Below, piece after piece: positions 27,541 through 36,128 of a stretch of DNA of 64,000 nucleotides. The stretch is from NCBI GenBank assembly GCA_963755755.1, contig CAVWLJ010000003.1, forward strand, positions 1 through 64,000. The letters are read 5' to 3'. The translations under genes were made by a program, and so were the position numbers. Each line of letters begins with the position of its first letter. Positions within the stretch are counted from its first letter, which is position 1. The stretch comes from DATKNA01 sp963755755. GTDB lineage: Bacteria > Actinomycetota > Actinomycetes > Actinomycetales > Kineosporiaceae. Below the pieces are notes generated by a model. The model saw only the letters and a list, made by a program, of their open reading frames with translations, made no database searches and was not told the DNA's origin.

Positions 27541-27830
27541 ATGGGCTGGCGCAGGGCGATCGCTGAGGTCGCGCGGGCACTCCAAGCTGAGAAGTCGGCG
27601 CAGGACACGTTGCAGAAGACGGTCGAGTTGGCGGTGGCCACGGTGACCGGCTGCGAGCACGCCGGCATCACGAGCCTCCACGACGGGAGAATGTTCAGCC
27701 CTGCCGCCAGCAGTGACGCGCCGGTCCGGACGACGAGATCCAGTACGACACCGACCAGGGCCCCTGCCTGAACGCGATCCCGCGTGTACCCCATGTTCCA
27801 GACCGATGACCTGACTGCCGAGGATCGCTG
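27541..27830 (+). pseudogene. GAF(-ANTAR) protein, N-terminal part only
   Basis: LQAEKSAQDTLQKTVELAVA, TVTGCEHAGITSLHDGRMFS and, after a frame change near 27735, RDEIQYDTDQGPCLNAI then QTDDLTAEDRWP follow the GAF domain of actinobacterial GAF-ANTAR regulators closely (E-G-P-C-L-x-A, D-D-x-x-x-D-x-R-W-P). The gene stops abruptly near 27830 where IS110 transposase sequence begins in the opposite direction, so the rest of GAF and all of ANTAR are lost. Confidence 0.7.
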
Positions 27831-28450
27831 GCCGGGCGCGGGTCTGTCGCTTGCTTTTCTCTCAAGCGGCGTTGAGTTCGGCGCGTGCTGAGGTCGGCTC
27901 GTAACGCTTGGTAGGCGACGTCGGAGAGTCGGCGTTTGAGCACGCGGAGGGCTTCGCCGCCTCCATCACCAACCGCCCGACGTCGTTCGATCATCGCCTT
28001 GGCGGGTGGGCGGACCCGCATCTGGGTCAGCGCCATCCGGTGCAGCGCGGCGTTGAGCTGGCGGTTGCCGGTGCGGGAGAGCCGGTGTCTGGCCCGGTTG
28101 GACGACCAGACGGGTAGGGGTGCGGTCCCGGTGTAGCGGGCGTAGGCGTTCGGGATGTCGTCGGCTCGTAACGCTTGGTAGGCGACGTCGTCCTGCCTGG
28201 TCCGCGCCGAGCTCAGCTCCGTAAGGGTGTGCGTCGTCGTCAGCTGAGCGCGGAAGGTCGACGACGCGGGGAACTCGGAGCCAGCAAGCGGCGGCCGGCG
28301 GGCGGGTCGGCGGGACACAGCCGTGACGTCGACCAGCTCCCGCCCCTCCGCGACAGGCAAGCACAGGCTCACCCCGACGTCCGCAGCATCGCTTGGGGAC
28401 AGTCTGTCCACGCAACAGGTGATAGATGGTGACCCGGATCCTCGTTGTGG
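27831..28450 (-). mobile_element. IS110-family transposase remnant
   Basis: Minus-strand frame with AYARYTGTAPLPVWSSNRAR, HRLSRTGNRQLNAALHRMAL and GGGEALRVLKRRLSDVAYQA, the C-terminal transposase_20 region of IS110 elements (Y-x-G-x-A-P, N-R-x-L-N-x-A-L-x-x-x-A). The N-terminal DEDD catalytic part is missing or unrecognisable, so the element is dead. It truncates the GAF gene and contains a 31-bp internal direct repeat. Confidence 0.75.
27893..28190 (-). repeat. 31-bp direct repeat inside the IS110 remnant
   Basis: Identical 31-bp copies at 27893-27923 and 28160-28190, 267 bp apart and in the same orientation. Each encodes DVAYQALRAD on the minus strand, once at the normal place after KRRLS and once in place of the expected sequence before the Y-x-G-T-A-P motif. 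Suggests recombination or template switching inside the element. Confidence 0.85.
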
Positions 28451-28497
28451 ATGCATGATTGCCCTGTCCGAGCCTCCGGGGAAGGTGGAGGTCTGGC

Positions 28498-30237
28498 GTG
28501 CCGGTCACTGGAAGGGGATGGCCTGGCTGGCCCGTCCTGCGGGGGCTGGCGTCGGGTGGGCAGGTGCACGTCGCGGGCGACGTGCTGGCTGGTGTCACCT
28601 TGGCTGCGCTGGGCATCCCGGAGGTGCTTGGCTACGCGAAGATCGCCGGCATGCCGGTGGTGACCGGCCTGTACACGCTGTTGCTGCCGATGGCCGTGTT
28701 CGCCGTGCTTGGTTCCTCGCGTCACCTCGTTGTCGCCGCGGACTCCGCCACGGCGGCCATCCTCAGTGCGTCCGTTGCCGGGCTCGCGATCGCGGGCTCG
28801 ACCCGGTACGTCCAGTTGGCTGGGCTGGCGGCCTTGCTGGCGGGTGGGCTGCTATTGCTGGCCCGGCTGGCCCGGCTCGGGTTCCTGGCGGTCTTCCTGT
28901 CCAGGACGGTCTTGGTCGGATTCCTCACCGGGGTGGGTATCCAGGTAGCCGCCGGTCAACTCCCGGACATGCTCGGCGTCAGCTCCACAGGCAGCGGCAC
29001 TGTGAGCAGGCTCTGGGACACGGCGCGCGCGCTCCCGCAGGCTCAACGCGAGACGGTGGCGATCTCCATCGCGGTGATACTGGTCGTAGTGGTGGCCCGT
29101 CGGGTGAACCGCCGAGCCCCTGGAGCACTGATCGCGGTGATCGGCGCGATTGTGGTCAGCCGGGCCGCGGATCTGGCCTCTCATGGCGTGGCCGTGCTCG
29201 GCGCCGTTCCCCAGGGACTGCCGCACCTAGGATTGCCCGCCCTCGGTTGGCAGGATGCCACCGCGCTTCTGGGCACCGCAGCGTCGATGTTCGTCGTCAT
29301 CCTCGCCCAGAGCGCGGCAACCTCCCGCGCCTACGCGGTGAAGTACGAGGAGCCGTTCAGCGAGGAAACCGACCTGGTCGGTCTGGGCGCCGCGAACGTC
29401 GCGGCAGCCTTCTCCGGCACGTTCGTCGTGAACGGCAGCCCGACCAAGACCCAGATGGTCGACAGTGCGGGCGGGCGGACCCAACTCGCCTCGCTCACCA
29501 CCGCCGCGGTCGTGCTGATCGTCCTGCTGATACTCACCGGGCCCCTGGCCAGCCTTCCCATCGCCGCCCTGGCAGCGGTCGTCTTCCTGATCGCCGTCGA
29601 ACTCATCGACGTCCGTGGAATGCGGCGGATACTGGCCGTCCGTCGTCACGAATTCGCCGTCGCGCTGGTGACCGCGGCTGCTGTTGTGGTCCTGGGCGTT
29701 GAAGACGGCATCGTGGTGGCGGTCGTCACGTCGATCATCGACCATCTACGGCACAGCTACCATCCCGGCAACAGCGTGTTGGTGAAGTCACCAGACGGAC
29801 ATTGGCAGCCCGCGCCCGTGCTGCCCGGCGCACGGACCGAGGAAGGACTGGTGGTTTATCGGTTCGGCAGCAACCTCTACTTCGCCAACGCCTCCCGCCT
29901 CCTGGACGACGTCACGGCGCTCACCGGGCAGGGCAGCCCACTGCGGTGGATCATCCTGGACGGCGCGGCGATCGGTGACATCGACTACACCGCGGCCGCG
30001 GTCCTGGCCAGGGTCATCGAACACCTCCACCAGCGGCGCATCCGGTTCGTCGTTAGCAACCTGCTCATCCCGGTACGCGAGCAGCTCGGCCGCTACGGGA
30101 TCAGTGCCACCCTCGGCCCCGACGCCGTCTACGACACCCCAGGAGAGGCACTCGAAGCATTCCAGGCCACAACCAGCCCACGTGCACTCTCCCGCCCCCG
30201 CGCAGACCGACAACCCCCTGCACCACCCGAATGCTGA
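28498..30237 (+). CDS. SulP-family anion transporter with C-terminal STAS domain
   Basis: About 579 residues, intact. GTG 28498 chosen because GGAGG lies 7 bases upstream; the frame stays open to 28459. The SulP core begins GDVLAGVTLAALGIPEVLGY and AKIAGMPVVTGLYTLLLPMA and continues with about 11 helices, including the FFSGTF-like AAFSGTFVVNGSPTKTQMVD signature. The STAS domain runs about residues 435-560 (YRFGSNLYFANASRLLDDVT, WIILDGAAIGDIDYTAAAVL). Transports sulfate, bicarbonate or other anions; the substrate is not determinable. It is the only clearly intact gene among the IS remnants. Confidence 0.9.
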   Translation: MPVTGRGWPGWPVLRGLASGGQVHVAGDVLAGVTLAALGIPEVLGYAKIAGMPVVTGLYTLLLPMAVFAVLGSSRHLVVAADSATAAILSASVAGLAIAGSTRYVQLAGLAALLAGGLLLLARLARLGFLAVFLSRTVLVGFLTGVGIQVAAGQLPDMLGVSSTGSGTVSRLWDTARALPQAQRETVAISIAVILVVVVARRVNRRAPGALIAVIGAIVVSRAADLASHGVAVLGAVPQGLPHLGLPALGWQDATALLGTAASMFVVILAQSAATSRAYAVKYEEPFSEETDLVGLGAANVAAAFSGTFVVNGSPTKTQMVDSAGGRTQLASLTTAAVVLIVLLILTGPLASLPIAALAAVVFLIAVELIDVRGMRRILAVRRHEFAVALVTAAAVVVLGVEDGIVVAVVTSIIDHLRHSYHPGNSVLVKSPDGHWQPAPVLPGARTEEGLVVYRFGSNLYFANASRLLDDVTALTGQGSPLRWIILDGAAIGDIDYTAAAVLARVIEHLHQRRIRFVVSNLLIPVREQLGRYGISATLGPDAVYDTPGEALEAFQATTSPRALSRPRADRQPPAPPEC

Positions 30238-30439
30238 AAGCGAGGGATGCCGGCGTAGCCGCCGTCGGCTCCCATCGGTCCTGCGCGTCGTCGAGGGTTC
30301 GGCGCGGTTCAGACATGGCTGCGGTACGGCTCAACACGCCACACGTGGTCAGGATCCCCATGGGAGCCTCCGGGTAACCCCGCCCGGCGGCAACGATCGC
30401 TGGATGACCGGCGGTGTCATTGGTGTCGGGCGGGACGAC
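30238..30439. other. Spacer between SulP and IS982 remnant
   Basis: The minus-strand frame of the transposase continues here as GRRVILVVVPPDTNDTAGHP and beyond, but no longer resembles IS982. It may be the fusion tail of the dead element. No other gene is seen. Confidence 0.35.
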
Positions 30440-31198
30440 GACAAGGATGACCCGCCGCCCGTGGCCTTTGGCGGTGTCGAAGATCGATTCGATCACTTGC
30501 CGTAGCGGCTTGAAGAACGGTTGGTCGCCTGCGTGCCGGCTCGCCGGCGCGGGCTGGGCGCAGCAGGCGCAGACCGGCGGCGCTGATGGTCGGCCTCGAA
30601 GTCTCGTCCGTAGTAGTGCTTGTCGGCGATCAGCGTCTGCCCTGGTCGGGCCGCGATCAGGTCGGGGTCCGGCGCCGAGAATATCGAGCAGGGTCTGGCG
30701 TTCGTCGGCCTTGGCGCCGGTCAGCGCGAACGCGATCGGCAGGCCGTGGACGGTGGCGACCAGGTGCAGGCGCAGTCCTCAGAAGTAGCGGGAGTGGCTG
30801 GCGCAGTACCCGTATTCGGCCCACCCGGCCAGGTCCGAGCGGTGCACCGCCTCCCGAGAGCGGGCGCACTCGATCGGGGTGGAGTCGATCACCCAGACGT
30901 CGTCGGACCACGCGCTGGTGTCGGTGGCGAGCTGACGGATCAGCCAGTTCGCCGTGCCCGCCAGCTTGCGCAGTCGCTTGTTGTAGCCCGGCTTGCTGCG
31001 GCAGGTAGGGAAACAGGTGGCGAAGGTGGGCTCGGGCGTGGGCGCAACCATCGCGCCTCACTGGTGAAGCCCAGCAGCGCCTGCATGACGCACAGCGTGA
31101 GCAGTTCGGCGTCGCTGATCCGCGGCGCGATCCCGATCCGTGGACGCCACGGCGCCCGGTGCGGCGCAGCGATCAACAACTCGTCGAGAGCCGTTCGA
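30440..31198 (-). mobile_element. IS982-family transposase remnant, frameshifted and truncated
   Basis: Minus strand: ELLIAAPHRAPWRPRIGIAP with RISDAELLTLCVMQALLGF, then (shift near 31040) KLAGTANWLIRQLATDTSAW, VWVIDSTPIECARSREAVHR and SDLAGWAEYGYCASHSRYF, then (shift near 30785) GLRLHLVATVHGLPIAFALT and GAKADERQTLLDILG, then LIADKHYYGRDFE and VIESIFDTAKG. Order and spacing match IS982 transposases, including the DST and GAKADE blocks of the DDE core. The N-terminus is missing and the C-terminus diverges. It abuts the GNAT stop directly. Confidence 0.8.
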
Positions 31199-31830
31199 CT
31201 ATCGGGACCGCTGGGGGTCCCGCCGACGAGTCAGTATGGTGATGTCCGGCCCGTCTGCCGGCAGGGTGACGGTGCCGTGCGGCTCGAAGCCATACCTGGC
31301 GTAGAGGGCGACGTTGGCGGGGTTGCTGGCTTCGAGGTAGGCCGGGGCGCCCGCGTGGTCGGCGAGGTGCAGGGTGTCGTGGAGCAGGCGCAAGCCGTGA
31401 CCGCGTCCGCGGTGCTGGGGTTCGGTGCCGAGCAGACTGAGGTAGTAGAAGTCGTCGCGGTCGGGACGAGCGTGCTCGAACGCCTTGAACGTGCGCATGA
31501 GCCGGTCGGCGTCGCCGCCGAGCAGCTCGCTCGTCAGCTGTTCGAGCTCGGTCTCATGTTCCGGGGACAGTTCGGTCCCGCCCGGTGGTATCCACACGGC
31601 GGTGGCGGTGCTGTCGGCGTTGAGCCAGACCGCGTCGGGGTAGCGAGGGCGCCGCGTACCAACAGCTCCCACAGGCGTCGTTGCTGCTCACGGCGCCGCT
31701 GTGGGTCCGGGAACGCCCACGTCCAGGTCGGGTCGCTGTAGAAGGCGCCGGCCAGGATCTGCACGACACGGTCGAGCTCGTGGAGGCGAGCCCGACGTGC
31801 GGCCGGTTCTGCCGCGGACGCACCGGTCAT
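31199..31830 (-). CDS. GNAT-family N-acetyltransferase, one frameshift
   Basis: Starts at the ATG complementary to 31828-31830: MTGASAAEPAARRARLHELD, then VVQILAGAFYSDPTWTWAFP and DPQRRREQQRRLWELLV. A shift near 31650 leads to RYPDAVWLNADSTATAVWIP. The acetyl-CoA site is LLGTEPQHRGRGHGLRLLHD (Q/R-x-x-G-x-G/A), followed by AYLEASNPANVALYARYGFE. About 210 residues. Substrate unknown. Its stop touches the IS982 remnant. Confidence 0.82.
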
Positions 31831-31977
31831 GACCGCTTCTGCTCCTGCTGGTTCCGCTGAGTCAGTTCTGCGAGCCTGTCGCGAGATCACTGACCCTGTC
31901 TACTCATTCCCCGGGATGCCTCGATCTGCGGCGAGGCTCATCGCCCGCCTTCGACGCCGATAGGAGAAGGTGAGGGG

Positions 31978-32376
31978 ATGACCATCAGCCTCGAGGACCG
32001 GATCGTCATCCACGAGCTCATCGCGCTGCACGGGCACCTGGTGGACACCGGCGAGCTCGAGCGATTCTCGGAGGTGTTCACGCACGACGTCGTTTACGAC
32101 TTGTCCGCGATGGGTGGCCCGACTCTGCATGGCGTCCACGCGGTCAGCGACGCTGCTCGACGACTCGGCGACGGGAATCCGCTGGCGCACCTCGTGACCA
32201 ACACGGTGGTGACCACGAACCAGAAGCACGTCATGGCGCGGTCCAAGTTCCTCGGCGTGCAGCGCGACGGGCGTGTGGGCAGCGGGGTGTACGAGGACGC
32301 GCTGCGACGGACAGCGGACGGGTGGCGGATCGCTGTTCGCTCCGTATCGCTGCGGCGCGAGCCGCTCCAGCCGTAA
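31978..32376 (+). CDS. SnoaL/NTF2-like protein
   Basis: About 132 residues, intact, with GGAGAAGGTGAGGGG just before the ATG. It starts LEDRIVIHELIALHGHLVDT, then LERFSEVFTHDVVYDLSAMG, and ends VYEDALRRTADGWRIAVRSV, the cone-shaped alpha+beta SnoaL_4 pattern found in polyketide cyclases and ring-hydroxylating dioxygenase beta-like proteins. No catalytic assignment possible. Confidence 0.85.
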   Translation: MTISLEDRIVIHELIALHGHLVDTGELERFSEVFTHDVVYDLSAMGGPTLHGVHAVSDAARRLGDGNPLAHLVTNTVVTTNQKHVMARSKFLGVQRDGRVGSGVYEDALRRTADGWRIAVRSVSLRREPLQP

Positions 32377-32737
32377 GACCTGGCAGGCGTCCCGATGAGC
32401 GAACGACCAACGGGACCACGCGTGGAGAGTCAGCCCGCTTGGTTCTAACGCTCGCCCTGCAAGCCGGGTAGTCCCGCAAGACCTGACCGGTGGAGCGTCC
32501 CGGTCAGGTGCCTCTTGCGGAGGTCGTAGCCACCCGAGGACGCGGACTCAACCTGGACTCCGGCGCCGCCCGGGCCGACGAGGCCACAAGGCGTCGGCGC
32601 CTTGATCATCCCCCAAGAGTCCGTGGAGGTCCGAGTCATCACGGCGAAGTCCGCGGACAATCTGCCGGAGCAAATGATCTAGAGGTAGTCCCATGAAGGT
32701 GAGCGAGAAGTAGGGTCCTGACCTGCGGATTCGCGAG
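32377..32737. other. Intergenic region before tRNA-Arg
   Basis: About 360 bases between the SnoaL gene and the 3' end of the minus-strand tRNA. It holds the hairpin at 32474-32520; no gene is seen. Confidence 0.5.
32474..32520 (+). terminator. 17-bp hairpin with a 4-base bulge
   Basis: Left arm 32474-32490 (CCGCAAGA then CCTGACCGG), loop of nine bases, right arm CCGGTCAGG (32500-32508), bulge TGCC, then TCTTGCGG (32513-32520). It lies between the 3' ends of SnoaL (plus) and tRNA-Arg (minus), so it could stop transcription from both sides. Confidence 0.65.
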
Positions 32738-32809
32738 TGCCCCCGGCAGGATTCGAACCTGCGCCACCTCTTTAGGAGAGAGGTGCTCTATCCCCTGAGC
32801 TACGGGGGC
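32738..32809 (-). tRNA. tRNA-Arg (anticodon CCT)
   Basis: Full cloverleaf on the minus strand: acceptor GCCCCCG/CGGGGGC, D-arm GCTC-AGGGGATA-GAGC, anticodon stem CCTCT/AGAGG with loop CTCCTAA (anticodon CCT, decodes AGG), T-arm GCAGG-TTCGAAT-CCTGC, discriminator A. CCA is not encoded. tRNA genes are common integration sites, and this one borders the IS-rich island. Confidence 0.96.
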
Positions 32810-32886
32810 GCGGGGCACAGCGTAGCGAACGCCCGACCGCCGCCAGGCGGTCACCGCCGCCAGCCGAGGCGCTGCGCTCCCCCACG

Positions 32887-33280
32887 TCACCGGCGCACGA
32901 CCATGAGGGCGTTGCCCCACGAGTCGATCTCGTGGAAGCCACCCACTCGTAGAGACGCCTGGCGACGTCGTTGTCCTGCTCCACGCTGAGACTGATCTGC
33001 TCCACGTCCGCCGTGCGCGTCTCCGGGAGCACCCGGTCCAGGAGCCGCCGCCGATGCCCTGGCCCCGATGGTCGCCCAGCACTCCGATCGTTAGCTCCGG
33101 TGTCGCCTCGTCGACGAAGCCGTACCGGAGGTTCGAGGTGTTCGGCGAGCGCCAGAGTGCACACCGATGTGACCGGTCGAAGAGCTGCCGAGTCCGCGAC
33201 GACGACCTCACCCTGCCTCTCCAGTCTCGGCCGAGGGCGGTCTTACCGGCGCCGCATTCCGGGAGATGCGGGCCCGTCAA
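32887..33280 (-). CDS. GNAT-family acetyltransferase, frameshifted, N-terminus unclear
   Basis: Joined frames read NTSNLRYGFVDEATPELTIG, VLGDHRGQGIGGRLLDRVLP (acetyl-CoA loop R-G-Q-G-I-G), ETRTADVEQISLSVEQDNDV, ARRLYEWVGFHEIDSW and GNALMVVRR, ending at TGA (complement of 32887-32889). Shifts lie near 33050 and 32945 (missing G in GGGTGG). The N-terminal part shifts again near 33190, where VVVADSA fits better, so the start (TTG at 33280 or later) is uncertain. It sits immediately downstream of paaE and may be co-transcribed. Confidence 0.65.
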
Positions 33281-34388
33281 GCGTCGAAGTCGAGCACGAC
33301 CTCGGCGTCACGGGTACGGACTGGCAGGCGAGCACGAACCCCTCCTCCACCTCGTCGTCGTCCAGGGCGTAGCGACGCGCCATCGTCACCTCGCCCTCGA
33401 CCAGCCGCGCCCGGCAGGTGCCGCAGACGCCGCCCTTGCACGCGTACGGGGCGTCGGTCCGAACGGCGAGCGTGGCGTCGAGCACGGAGCCCTCGGCCGG
33501 CATCCGGAACGTCGTCGTCCGCCCGTCGAGCCGCACCGTCACCTCTGCGGCGTCCGTCTCCGACGACGCCGATGCCGCCGCCGGGCGCCGGACCGGCAGG
33601 GGCTCACCCTCGACGTGGAACAGCTCGAGGTGGATGTTCCGGCTCGGGACGCCGCGGGTCGAGCAGCTCGCTGCGGACCTGCTCGACCATCTCGAAGGGG
33701 CCGCACAGCAGCCATTCGTCGACGTCGTCGGGCGGCACGAGGGTGGCCAGCAGCCGGTCGAGCTTGGCCGCGTCGATCCGGCCGGTGAGCAGCTCGGCGT
33801 CCCGCACCTCGCGGGAGAGGACGTGCACGAGATGGAGCCGGTCCGGGTAACGGTCCTTGTCGTCCGCCAGCTCCTCGAGGAACATCACCGACCCCGCGTC
33901 CCGGTTGCCGTAGACCAGGGTGAACCGGCTCCCGGGCTCGGTCTCCAGCACCGATTCGAGGATGGACAGCACCGGCGTGATCCCGCTGCCGGCCACGATC
34001 GCCACGTACTGCTTGGCCTTGGAGGGTCGAGCCGGACGCCGAACCGGCCGGCAGGCCGCATCACCTCGATCACGTCGCCGACCCGGAGCTGCTCCAGGGC
34101 GTGCCCCGAGAAGACGCCGCCCTCGAGTCGCTTGATCGCCACCCGGAGGCGTCCCGGACGAGGGCGGGCTGCAGATCGAGTAGCTGCGGCGGACCTCCTC
34201 GCCGTCCACCGTCGCGCGCAGCGTGAGGTGCTGGCCGGGCGCGAACGCGTACTCGTCGCGCAACTCGGGCGGCACGGCGAACGTGATCGCGACGGCGTCC
34301 GGCGGTGAGCTGCTCGACATCGCGCGACCCGCAGCGGGTGGAACGCGGCGTGGCTCCGGCCGACCTGCTCCTGCGTGCTCGTCGTCAC
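33277..34388 (-). CDS. paaE: Phenylacetyl-CoA 1,2-epoxidase reductase subunit PaaE, frameshifted
   Basis: Passes electrons from NAD(P)H to the PaaABCD epoxidase. It starts at GTG 34388 five bases after the paaD stop. FAD domain: YAFAPGQHLTLRATVDGEEV and RRSYSICSPP. NAD domain: QYVAIVAGSGITPVLSILES and DDVDEWLLCGPFEMVEQVRS. Plant-type 2Fe-2S domain: APYACKGGVCGTCRARLVEG with a fourth Cys in VLACQSVPVT. After a last shift near 33315 the end reads DAEVVLDFDA. Other shifts are near 34340, 34165, 34035 and 33640. All cofactor residues are present, so a working enzyme is likely. Confidence 0.93.
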
Positions 34389-34393
34389 GGCGG

Positions 34394-34878
34394 CTACAGC
34401 GTCTTCATGTGGTCGAAGGGCTCACCGCAGGCCCGGCACTGCCAGAGGGCCTTGCACGCGGTCGACCCGAACCGGCGAGATCTCCCGCGTCTCCGGCGAG
34501 CCGCACTGCGGGCAGCGGACGGCCAGGGCGAGGCCGACGGGCCCGTGCCTCGGCGTCCCGGCGGCGCGATGCCGAACTCCTGCAGGGCGGCGCGGCCGCG
34601 ATCGCTGATCCAGTCGGTCGTCCACGCGGGCGCCAGCACGGTCCGGATCCGGACGTCGGAGAACCCGGCGTCCGCCAGCGCGCCCTCGATGTCGTGGCGG
34701 ATCGTCTCCATCGCCGGGCAGCCCGAGTACGTCGGAGTGATCGTGACCTCGACGGTGCCGTCGTCCCCCACCTCGACCCCCCGCAGGACGCCGAGATCGG
34801 CGATGGTCAGCACGGGCAGCTCGGGATCGGGCACGGCGCCGGCGATCTCGAGGGCGCGGTCCCGAGCGCGGTCACCAT
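34394..34878 (-). CDS. paaD: Phenylacetate epoxidase assembly factor PaaD, frameshifted
   Basis: DUF59/MIP18-type protein needed for maturation of the PaaABCE complex. The core reads ALEIAGAVPDPELPVLTIAD, LGVLRGVEVGDDGTVEVTIT and PTYSGCPAMETIRHDIEGAL; the C-terminal zinc ribbon reads LAVRCPQCGSPETREIS and KALWQCRACGEPFDHMKTL with four Cys. The likely ATG (complement of 34876-34878) overlaps the paaC stop. One shift lies just after the start (about 34865) and two flank the zinc ribbon (about 34570 and 34465). Confidence 0.9.
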
Positions 34879-35634
34879 CGGGCTCCCGGATGCGACCGGT
34901 GCAGGTGCTGCATCTCGGCGAGCAGGTATCCCATCGCCTCGGTGTGCACGCCCTGCCGGCCGCCGGCCGGCCGCGGCGGCGACGTCCGGCCAGTCCAGCG
35001 TCGCCTCCGCGAGCACCTGCCGGAGGAAGGACTCCCACTCCGGCCGGAGCTGACCGGCGTCCACCGCCACCCCCTCGGCGAGGAGCTGCGGAGGGATCCA
35101 GGACGCGTCGAAGGGCTCCTCGACGTACGGCCAGACCCGCTCCAGGCCCGCCTGCATGCGCCGGTGGCTCAGCTCCGTGCCGTCGCCGAGCCGGACGACC
35201 CAGCTCACCGCGTGGTCCCGGTGGTAGGCGACCTCCTTGACGGCCTTGCCGGCGACGCCGGCGAGCGTCTCGTCCGCGCTCTGCGTCAGCCGCTCGTACA
35301 GCGCCAGCTGGTAGGTGGAGAAGGCGAGCAGCCGAGCCATGGTCACGGCGAAGTCCTCGTTCGGGAGCTCGACCAGCTGGACGTTCGTGAACGCCCGCTC
35401 CTCGCGCAGGTAGGCCAGGTCGTCCTCGTCGCGCCCCCGGCCCTCGACCTCCCCCGCGTAGGTGAGCAGCGTCCGGGCCTGGCCGAGCAGGTCGAGGCCG
35501 ATGTTGGCGAGCGCGACGTCCTCCTCCAGCTGGGGCGCGTTCGCGATCCACTCACCGCAGCGGTGGGCGAGGATCAGCGCGTCGTCCCCGAGGGCGAGGG
35601 CGTACCGGGCGCGCCCCTCCAGCAGGCCGTTCAC
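34872..35634 (-). CDS. paaC: Phenylacetyl-CoA epoxidase structural subunit PaaC, one frameshift
   Basis: Non-catalytic partner of PaaA in the epoxidase. GTG 35634 overlaps the paaB TGA as GTGA. It contains ALALGDDALILAHRCGEWIA, DLLGQARTLLTYAGEVEGRG and KEVAYHRDHAVSWVVRLGDG with TELSHRRMQAGLERVWPYVE, all family hallmarks. A shift near 34970 (GGCCGGCCGGCAGGG) is needed to reach GVHTEAMGYLLAEMQHLHRS and the stop. About 253 residues, the usual size. Confidence 0.93.
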
Positions 35635-36128
35635 AGGTGCCGCACCTCGGCGGGGATCTCGTAGAACGTGGGGTGCCGATACACCTTGTCCGCCGCGGGG
35701 TCGAAGAAGGCGTCCTTCTCGTCGGGGCTGGACGCCGTGATCGCGGCCGCGGGCACCACCCAGATGCTCACGCCCTCGCTGCGGCGGGTGTAGAGGTCGC
35801 GCGCGTTCCGCAGGGCCATGGCCGCGTCCGGCGCGTGCAGGCTCCCGACGTGCTGGTGCGCGAGCCCGCGACGGGCGCGGACGAAGACCTCCCAGAGCGG
35901 CCAGTCCCGGCGGGCGGCGCGCGCGGCGGTCTCGGCGTCCTCGCGTGCCGGGACTCCCCGGGTGGGGACGGCGCCGTGCCCGCCCTCTGCCTGAAGCCCG
36001 CTGTCGCCGGACGCCTGAAGCCCGCTGTCGCCGGACGCTTGGAGCCCGCTGTCGCCGGACGCCTGGAGCCCGCTGTCGCCGGACGCCGGAGCGGCGCCCT
36101 CGTCCATCGGCACCGGCTTGCCGGTCAC
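35631..36128 (-). CDS. paaB: Phenylacetyl-CoA epoxidase subunit PaaB with repeat-bearing N-terminal extension
   Basis: Small bridging subunit of the epoxidase. The conserved part WPLWEVFVRARRGLAHQHVG, SLHAPDAAMALRNARDLYTR and DPAADKVYRHPTFYEIPAEV covers about the last 95 residues, the whole of a normal PaaB. Ahead of it lie about 70 extra residues: VTGKPVPMDEGAAP, four copies of ASGDSGLQ, then a Gly/Arg-rich linker. GTG 36128 overlaps the paaA stop (GTGA), which supports this start; a later start would leave a 200-base gap in a tightly packed operon. Frame intact. Confidence 0.92.
   Translation of the reverse strand: MTGKPVPMDEGAAPASGDSGLQASGDSGLQASGDSGLQASGDSGLQAEGGHGAVPTRGVPAREDAETAARAARRDWPLWEVFVRARRGLAHQHVGSLHAPDAAMALRNARDLYTRRSEGVSIWVVPAAAITASSPDEKDAFFDPAADKVYRHPTFYEIPAEVRHL
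35991..36086 (-). repeat. Four tandem 24-bp repeats in paaB
   Basis: Units at 35991-36014, 36015-36038, 36039-36062 and 36063-36086. The first two are identical and the others differ at one or two bases. Each codes for ASGDSGLQ on the minus strand. In-frame and coding; length variation between strains is likely. Confidence 0.95.

Noticed and set aside
35991..36086. Possible CRISPR or short-spaced repeat array
   Set aside because: Units are contiguous, coding and in frame with PaaB; no spacers and no cas genes anywhere in the window.
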